Shown here in pieces: positions 50,401 to 60,205 of a stretch of DNA of 64,000 bases. This stretch comes from Myxocyprinus asiaticus. Lineage: Eukaryota > Chordata > Actinopteri > Cypriniformes > Catostomidae. The stretch lies in the NCBI RefSeq assembly GCF_019703515.2, contig NC_059382.1:18281001-18345000 (forward strand), given 5' to 3'. A model generated the notes under the pieces. The model made no database searches. It saw only the letters and a program-made list of their open reading frames with translations, and was not told where the DNA came from. Numbering within the stretch: position 1 is the stretch's first letter; each line of letters begins with the position of its first letter. The translations under genes and the position numbers were made by a program.

Positions 50401-52693
50401 GACTGCAACTCAAACACAAAGCACTTCCACTTTTGGGGACCAAAATGTTAAATTTCCATCTTTTTTTATTTTATTTTATGTTCATTTTAAAATTGTTTGT
50501 TTGGATACAGTATAAAGTGTAATCATTTCATCTCACGGGATGTTTCTGACAAAATCTGGTGACACTTCCTGATTTACTTAAAGCTGCAGTGTGTAATTTC
50601 TGCACCACTAGTGGCACCTATCAGAATTGCAAAATAATATCTTTTCCCATCTTCCCATCTTTTTTTCCCATACAAAACAGTGTTATTTGTACATATGAAT
50701 TGTCTTTTATTAGGTAAGGATGACTTACCTTCCTCTTCTTAAAGGCCTGTCGAGCCAGGTTGCCCCTGCACGCAGCCTGAAACAGGGTGATGTTGCGTCT
50801 TGTCTGGATGTCTCTCTGCTCCTCCAGCTTAGCCAGCACACCTGCCCTGAAGAACACCTGCACACAGACCAATGCTGTGAGATACTTGAAATACAACAAA
50901 CTGTCTCTCAATGAACATTTGACTGAATTCACAATGTTTGGTGTGCTAATGTCTTTGCGACCAGCATGGCTGAACATTAGAAGTATTATGCAACTGACTT
51001 GTGTTTGGGACTGTGAAGCTTCAGAAAATCTAGACTAGTGATGGACCAATATATCGTCCAGGTAGATTATGTCATTTTTTTGTGAATTTGAGATTATCAG
51101 CATCGAGAACAGATGTGCAAGTTTCTCCTTGTCTCAGTTTAAAAATCTACCAACAGACAATAATTATTTTCAGTTTTTAGTGAATTTTGAGTAAATGTTG
51201 GGTAAAATAAGTGTTTAATTTAAGCAATTTTGTGTAGGTCTCTTCATTAAATTATATTATGTATACATATAGTATAGTTACACTCAGTGACCACTTTATT
51301 AGGTACACCTGAACACCTACTTATTCATGTGATTATCTAATCATCCAATCGTGTGGCAGCAGTGCACTGTATAAAATCATGCAGATACGGGTCAGGAGCT
51401 TCAGTTAATGTTCACATCAAACATCAGAATGAGGAACAAATGTGATCTCAGAGACATAGGCTGTGGCATGATTTTTGGTGCCAGACAGGCTGGTTTGAGT
51501 ATTTCTGCTCTCTATATATCCTCATCAACCAATAAAAAGTCCAATCTGGTCTAATATGGACAATATAAAAAAATACACTGATTACTTTACCATTTATGTA
51601 ATATTTCTGCCATAGTCATACATTCACTTTCCCACAAAAAAGCCTTGCAGGCAAAACTTCAGTCAGCGTCTAGCTGAACATAATTCTAATTAAAACCGCC
51701 CTGGATCCGTGGTATACCTAAAAGTCTGCACTAGGGGGAAGTGCTGCATTGAAAAAATGGTTTGGGACATACAGTGGGGTTTAAAAGTTTGAGTTCACTA
51801 GTATAAAAAAAAAAAAAAAAAAAAAAAAAAAGCATTTATTTAGCATTTTCCTATTTAATACAGTTTTGTCTGTTACAAATTACTGTATATTATCAGCATA
51901 AACATTTGATTGAAAAGTTGAACAGAAGAATATATATCAGATATATAAAAGTAGGTTGCCCTTTTGCTTTGATGACAGCATGCACTCAGGCTGTCATGGA
52001 TTTCACAAGTTTGTCCAAAACCTTCACGTTATCCCAGCATGATCTGAGAATATCATCAAGGAGTTAACATGGTTAATGTAACAAAATTAATTATTTGATT
52101 AATGAGAAATAATGCAGAATCTTAAATATTTATTCATTTTATATCATAATCATTCTTTGTTTAGCATTTTTCTAAATTTAAAAACTTGCTTTCAGGTTTA
52201 AATTCATTTTTAAATCCAAGAATTTCAATCAGGACTCAGACTTTTGAATGGCACTGTATATAAATAGAGAAAGAGAGAGAGATGGGAGGCTAAGAGTCCA
52301 CTGCTGCAATTACTACTCATCAGAGGGAATGGCAACAAATGCCTCTTGATTGAGGCTTTATCAGGAGCTGTTCTGCAGCATAATATCCTTTTCACATCAA
52401 AGGCAGCCAGAGCCTTTTAGTGGTGTAGAGTCTCGGTTATTGTTATTACAGGAGGCAATCTCTCTGAGCTCCGAGCAACAGATCATACAGGAAAATGGAG
52501 TGTTATGAAATGATTCCATATTCATGTTAAGTTTGACAGCATTCAGACCAAATGGCATTGGGCTGTGAACCCTATGGTACAGCAAAAAAATAAAGACAAT
52601 ACATTTGCTTCACACAACCTTTTGCAATCTCCACAAATTAGAACATCAGGGATGAGCTACCTGGGCAACTAATACAGACATACGTGCACACAC

Positions 52694-52734
<41 letters not shown>

Positions 52735-55700
52735 TCTGCTTTTAGGCAGGTGTAATATCAGAGTGGGACCTCTCCACCTCAGGAGAGTAGCAAGGGAAAA
52801 TTGAGTTTCGTTTCTCAATGTCAGTGGAGATGTGCTGCAAAAAAGATCTACCATCACTTGAACGATAAATCTATCCCTGGTTCTCTTGAATTGAATGTAA
52901 AATCAACACTTACAGTATATTATTCATGCCATTACAGAGGATGTATAAAACACTATTTTAGAGAATTACAGTATATCATATAAAGAGAGCACTATAAAGC
53001 CACTCAGTTATGACGTCAATTTCCGTCAGGTTCCCTTAGGAAGTTTTTATGGGTTTTATGAGAAAAATAAAGTCTGAGGTTAACATTTCTTGAAAACACC
53101 TTCATATTTTGTTCTACAACTTAAATTACCACAGTCAAACATGAATTTTGATACCTTTTAAAAGCACACACTGTAGCATGTTGCTACTTCAAGACTAGAA
53201 AAGAGCGTAAACTCGCATCCTTGTGGTAATTGTAGTCCTTCTTTAGCAACAAAATAATAATAATAATAATAATAAAAAAACAAAAACATTTAGCTACAAA
53301 ATGCACCTTAAAAGGTATTACTGTGTGTAATTTGTTAATTGTGTGTAATATGTTAATTACAGACCTTATTTAACTCAAAACAAAAAAGAATTTGACTAAA
53401 AATCTATTGGTTATTCCAGAGGGAACCAATGACTCAAAAAGGCTAATTCTCTTCCAGGTTTTAGGACTTCAAACTGAACAGATCTATTAGAACATTGAAG
53501 TGCCCATGATAATATCATTCAGCAATGTCTCTGCTGCATGTGACCACTGAGGGCATGTGCTTATTAGCCACATCGCCCCATGACATTCACCCAGCAGGCC
53601 ATGGGGGTGCTGCATTGGGGCCTGTGATTGGCCAATATTTTCCTCACAAGAGCACCAGCGGTCAGCACGGTCAGCTGAGTGGAAAGATCCATTCATGAGG
53701 GTCAAAAGGCAGCCTTGGTCATAGAGACTAAGAGAATGACAATCCTCACAAAGGAAAGGGGCAACAAATAGTAATGGAGAGGAGCAAATAGAGGAGCTTG
53801 TGTGCAAGTCTGTGGGAGAGTCTGTGATTTAGATGGATGAATTGTACTAAGGTGGCAACTGTACAATGACAGTTTTCAGTAAGGAGTGGAGGCAGTTCAA
53901 GTTTTGTTGGATCTCCTTCACGTCTACAGTAGCCTAATAATGTATTTAGACTTTTTTGGACACTTAATATCTGAACGTTATTGCATTCGATACAAAATAT
54001 CAAAGCAAGTGGCATTTGCAAACAAATTAGGGTTTTTGTCCAGAACTAACTGTTCCCAAGATGATAATTATGGGATGTAATTCAGTTCTCCACAAGTTCA
54101 CACAGGTATCCTAGCAGAGAAACCACGGGTGTAGTTCATCACATTATCTATGGACATGTTCCACTAAATTTGACAACCAGAATGTGTTCAAATACATTGT
54201 CTTATTTTTGAATTTGAAATCTAAAATGTTTTGCTTGAAAGTGTGTTTTTGCTATATTTATTTCAAATAAATGCCACTTGGTTTAATATTTTGTTTTATA
54301 ATGCCAGAGACATTGAATACATATTAAGAGTGGCTTAAGTGTTCAAATATTTCTGGGGAAACTGTACATCCAACCAACCATTGGTGTGTTACACAGCTAT
54401 TCTATTTTCTACATTAAACTGATTTATCACCATTTTTTTACACTTATCCCTTCCTGAATCTCCATAGTACACTGGTATTTCAAAATTATGGCCGTCAGCT
54501 AATCATTTGTGTATTTCCTGGAAGCGGTCTTCCCCATTGCCATTCATGTAATCAGCTATTTATCAGAATGTCATTATTTTGGCTCTCCCTGCAGGCTTCG
54601 TCTGAAAGCACAATATCTCTCTGTGCTGATTGGTGTTTGTAGTGACTTATTGGCGTGTGCCAAGCCAGAGCACACCAAACAAAGAAAGCTGGTGCCTGCC
54701 AGAATCAATCTTTCCTTTGCAGAAGATGCACAAAAGGAAGGAGCTTGAATTCTGCTTTAATCATTTGAAGTGTGGGGGAGACCCAGAGTGCAATGGCGCA
54801 GCCTTCCAGCCTGGCTCAAAGTCATGCTCGCTTGTTCTGAGAAGAAAACGCAGAATAATTGTCTTTCTTACTCCGACAAGCCTGCCAATGAGGCCTGCCA
54901 GCCATGTCCCATCTGCAGTTTAGCATTCTGGGTAAAGCGTCGGTCCAGAGCAGAGAGCTTTTCACGACGGGAGAGGAGGAGATGAGTCCTTTTGGCCAAA
55001 GCCTACCCTGCCACACTTTCGTCCAGATGTGAGCACAGCGGCAGAGCAGATTAAAGTCTGTCTGTGTCTGAGAGGTGTAGAAGAAGTGAAAGTTTTGGCA
55101 ATCTAAATGGAAATCATGCCATCTGTTTGGAACTGATCCTCATGATTCAGGCTGAATCTGTATGCCACAAACTGAATCAATGCACTGATCCATAACATAG
55201 AAGGACTGAACATTTGTGAATTCGTTCTTTTAGATGACTTAAGAATGATGAAATATTTGATGGCAGATTCATCAAAAAATAATCAGATTAAACCTTGTGG
55301 ATGACTCATCTAAGCAAGTAATGAGCATTTTCCAGGTCAAGTATCACTAGCTACATTATCATTTTCAGGTTTTATGGTTTAAAGGTGAAGTGTGTAATTT
55401 ACCTGCCTCTATCGACACCAAATAGAATTGCAAAAATAATAAACATTCACCCTGTTTTCCATTGGTTTGACAAAAAGTTAATTCCGTCCCAAACTCAAAC
55501 CACTGGTTGAGCTAATGTTGCCGTGTTGGGATGCTTAAGAAGACTAATGTTGTTATAGCACCACTGAGCCACAGTATTTAACACAGTGCTTTTGGGGAAA
55601 TCAACCTACCAATTGTCTCTGCATATTAAGCTGTGATAATAGACTAAAGTACTTTAACAATGAAGAAATTACACACTTTCCCTTTAAAAAAGAACATTGT

Positions 55701-58700
55701 ATAACGTGAGGTTTTACTTACTCTGCTCAGGCCCATGTGATAGCTGTTTTTTTCCAGCTCAAGAGACTCCAGAAGCTCTTCGACAGCCTAAAAACAAAAA
55801 GCCAGACACAACACACACACACAAACCCATAAGACAGACATTAAGACCTAGTATGCTATCCACCTCAGTGCACAAAGAAATACCCTAGAAGGACTCCATG
55901 AGGGCAGAGTGCTGACATGGCCCTCTCTTTCTCTCCAAAAGCCCCCCCCCCCCCCTTTGGGAAAACTGGGTCACAAACAATGTCTTAATGTCTGACCTCT
56001 CTTCTCCATTCACCTAACTGTGCTTTCTTCCTGACAGGATGGCAGGTAAATAACAACATGGCAGGGGACTAAAGAATCTCAGTGGACTGATGACTAATGG
56101 CTAGAGTTTGAGCTAAAAGCACAGGGAGGTACTGAGAGCTCTCTGTAGGGGCACTGGGGCCGGCTGGTGAACAGGTTCAGTGGAGAGAGACAAACAAAAG
56201 GCCACATCTCAGACTGAGCAGTGGCAGATAGATCACAGGTCTAAGGGGGAATCTGCTGATGTTTGGTTACCAAAGTGAATCCTTGGAAAAGCACAGCTAA
56301 AGCAACATGTAAACAAAGAAGGGTTTCCTTAGATACATTTCTTTCAGCTTGTGGTATCTCTTTCTGAATACTATAAAACGATTACCTGTAGCCTAAATAG
56401 ATAGTGACTATCAAAAGTTTGGACACACCAACTCATTCTTTATCATCATTTTCCACATTTTATGATAATAGTAAAGTCATCAAAACTATGAAATGACACA
56501 AATGTAGGTATAGGAATTACAAATTGTAGTGACAAAAAAACGTTTAATCAAATTAAAACTATTTTATATTTAAGATTCTTTGCAGTAGCCACCCTTTAAT
56601 TACAGCTTTGCACACTGTGACGAGGAGGAGTGCGGGGCTGGGCCGTGACTACGCACGCCAGGCCCCCAGTTGGGCTAATCAGCCGAGGAGAGGGATAAAT
56701 GCAGTGGAACGTGGCAGTTCGGGAGAGAGAGAGCCACATGCAGCTGCCATGTGTGCGTTTGTGTTCTGTGTGTCTTTTTGTTTAAGTTCTTATTAAATAT
56801 TACTTTGACTGTTCAGCAGGTTCCTGCCTCCTCCTTTCCCAACCTTAACCATGTTACACAAACTTTGGGCATTCGCTCAACCAATTGCAAGAAATTTCCA
56901 CTTTGGATACTTTTTTAAACAGTATTGAAGGATTTCCCATATATTCTGGGCACTTCCTCGTACTTGATGCATGTGCACATACTCTGCGCATGAGTCAAGC
57001 GCAAGGAAGTTTAATCGAGCTTCAAATCATGATCGCCAAGGAGACAGCAAATGTCAAAATTTGTAGGGCAAAAGGAGTTACATGTTGGTCTGTTTCTCAC
57101 CCAAAATAAACCGTATCATTACAGAAAAAAGTGGATAAAACCACTTGAGTCGTATGGATCACCTTTATGCTGCCTTTATGTCTTCTTTGGAGCTTAAAAG
57201 TGTTGGACCCCATTGACTTGCATTGTATGGACAAAAACACCTCATATTTCCAAACATCCTTGAAAACATATATAGAAACAAAAATGCAACGAGTGCTCCT
57301 TGGGTATAAAATCCATATCTGCTGGTGCTCTTTGGAAAAGGGATAATCTATCTCGTGAAAAAAGGATATATCTAAGGCACTCAGACTTAAGTATAATCTA
57401 GCTGACGCATTGCGGCTAGAAAGCCTTCATCAGGGCGTGGGGGGAAAAAAACACTGAGAGTCCTTAAATAATGTGACTAATTTGTGTCATGTGACACTGT
57501 CACATGATAGGACCACATGACACAATCATCTGACAGTGACACCTTCCAAGTATCTCCATCAAAATATCTTGGTTTATGTTCCGCAGAAGATAAAATAGTC
57601 ATACGTGTTTGAGAAGGCATGAGAGTAAATAATTAGACAATTATCCTTTTTGGATGATCTATTTCTATAAGCATGACTCTTTAAATCAAAATGTTTTTAG
57701 TTTAATGAGAAACATACAGTCAGGTGTGTCTAAACTTTTGACTGGTACTGTATATACTGTCATATATGTACATATAGACACACATATACATTTAGATACA
57801 CAGTAAGATCACTTTAAGATATTTGGGGTCTTCACCATAATTAAATAGTCTTTGTAGAGTCAATAACAGAAGTGGGGTCATTGATAGGACAGGATGCTGC
57901 TCTGAGCCATGATTAAAGCCTTTATTGCCCTGTCACCAGAACAGTGCTGCAATTAAGAGCTAAAAGATGTGTAGAACAGCCAATTAATCAACAACACAGC
58001 TCTCTACCCACAGCTCGGTCATAATCATTTACATGGAAGAACAGCTCATGAAGGAGGAGCAAAGCGGAGTTCCCAGAGAAACAACACACTCACAAACATA
58101 CACATAACAGGACACTCACCCTTCTCTCATCAGTTACAAAGTAGTTCCGCCCATGTTTCTTCGTCAGGTGGGGGGTCAGTACGTCAAAGCGACGACGGAA
58201 CTCAGAAAAGACCAAATGATCAGGATAACCTTGAGAAAGGGGAGAGCAAAATGATGTGAGCTTTACAAGAGAAGGACGTGTTTGACTGAGAGTTTCTAGG
58301 AAGCTACAGAGTACAGGTTCAGATCACAATGACGAGGGCATTGGTCAGTCACTTATCTTAAGAACATTTTGTTGAGTCAGGGCTTTGGGCTGAAATGTGC
58401 CGTATTTTCGAGAGGCATTTTGTTGAAATGTTTTCCAAAAGATCACTCAACAAAATAAGCCCATGGACGTCTCTAAGACAATGATATCAAACGCACTAGG
58501 GCTGTTTTTGGCAAATAAGCCCAACAAAACCTCAAAAGGTCAACAAACCCTGGGAGAAAAACAGGATATTCTGAAAAATTAAACCTGTATGGAAAAGGTG
58601 AACTTTCAAATCTGTCCTCTCTTCACAGATTTTTATATATTCCCCTCAAACAAAGGTCAAAAATTGATAGAGAGGTCTTTCACTGTCTTCAAGCTTGCTT

Positions 58701-60171
58701 TTTTCCATGTTTCTTACCTTGCCGGTAGATTCGAAGAGTGTCGAGCAGTTTGGAGCCACGGAGCTGTGCTCGGAGCAAACACACATCCAGCTGCATGAGG
58801 CCTGTGTCACAGCTCTCTCCGTGGGTCTCTGTCTTCACCTTCACATCCCCAGTCAGAGCCTCTGCCTTAGGCACCAGGCAATGCACAAAGTGCACCCTGG
58901 ACCGCCTCACTGTGTCAATCAGTGCATCCTACAAGACAACAACAAAACAAGTTCACAAAAGATGGTGTTGTTTGCATTATGACAGCTAAGATTTTCCAGT
59001 ATAAGGCCTTGTACTGACCACTTGCAGTTTAATCTGGATGCAGAGAGACTTTTTTTTAACAGCAGCCATGCCAGTGGTGAAGGTCTTCCTCATGCTTGTG
59101 GCTCTGCGTAGAGCCAGCTGCGACCCGCCCTCAAGCCCAGCAATAGAGCCTGACAAAACTGTGGCCCCTCCTGAACGCCCCATAAACAAGCCACTGATAT
59201 TCTTCCTTTAGAGAGAATGACCAGGATCTATGAGTACATGTATAGGATATATGAAATACATGGGATATATGGGTTGACATGAAATACTTTTGGAAAGTTG
59301 TCATGTACTGCAGTATGCAATACTCCATCTAAAACAATTTTAAAGAGCATTTTGCTCATTCTTTACAATAATTAAGCATGGAGCTTTAATGACTTGAGAT
59401 TAATTGAGAGACAACATGAAATATTAGTGTCGTTAAAAAATTGCCACACCGCAGGGCTGGTGAAGTGAAGCCCCAATCTGGATCCAGTGTTGTTGTTTTT
59501 TCTTAATCAGTTTATTACATCTATACCTCATTGTGTAGAATTAGTTATTCTTTTATATGTAAAGAAACACAAACCTCTAACTACACAATATTTAATTATA
59601 AAACAGAAAAAAAAAAAAAAATTTCTGGCCGCCAAAGTAAATTTTATGACAAAGTGCCCAAAGCAAGATAAATAAACGCTAAAAATGCTTCTCATGTGGT
59701 ACGCGGATGTGCGCGGGGTGATTGAAAACTGGTATCACTTGCGTGTCGCACGATCCACCGAGAATCTCTCACGCAAGTGATGCGCTCTTCTCTATCCTAC
59801 TACTGTATACTGGAGCACGTGCGTGCGCATCAACCTGGCTTACGTCGATATGCGAACTCCGGTAACAGGTCTTACCTCGATATCATGGCACATAACAAAC
59901 CTCATGCGACCCATTTGAATTCAACATGACAATTTTCTATTTTAAAGTGCTATGGAGCAATTAAACATTTTGAAACGGCTACAGCACTGACATTCTGAAC
60001 AGCACTGACGAGGGAAAGAGAAAACACCTGCACCAGCATCAATTAAAAGACGTTTCACATCTACACATCAACACACCCTTACTAACATTTATCACAGAGT
60101 AAACTTTAATAGATTTTTAAATTACAACTATGGTAGTTGTATTAAAGTTAAGTTTTTAAATGTGTTTATTT

Positions 60172-60205
<34 letters not shown>

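Noticed and set aside
54509..54985. Overlapping open frames of 70-97 codons on the plus strand
   Set aside because: No recognised domain, no splice or promoter context, and several frames overlap equally well; most likely chance in a less AT-rich stretch.
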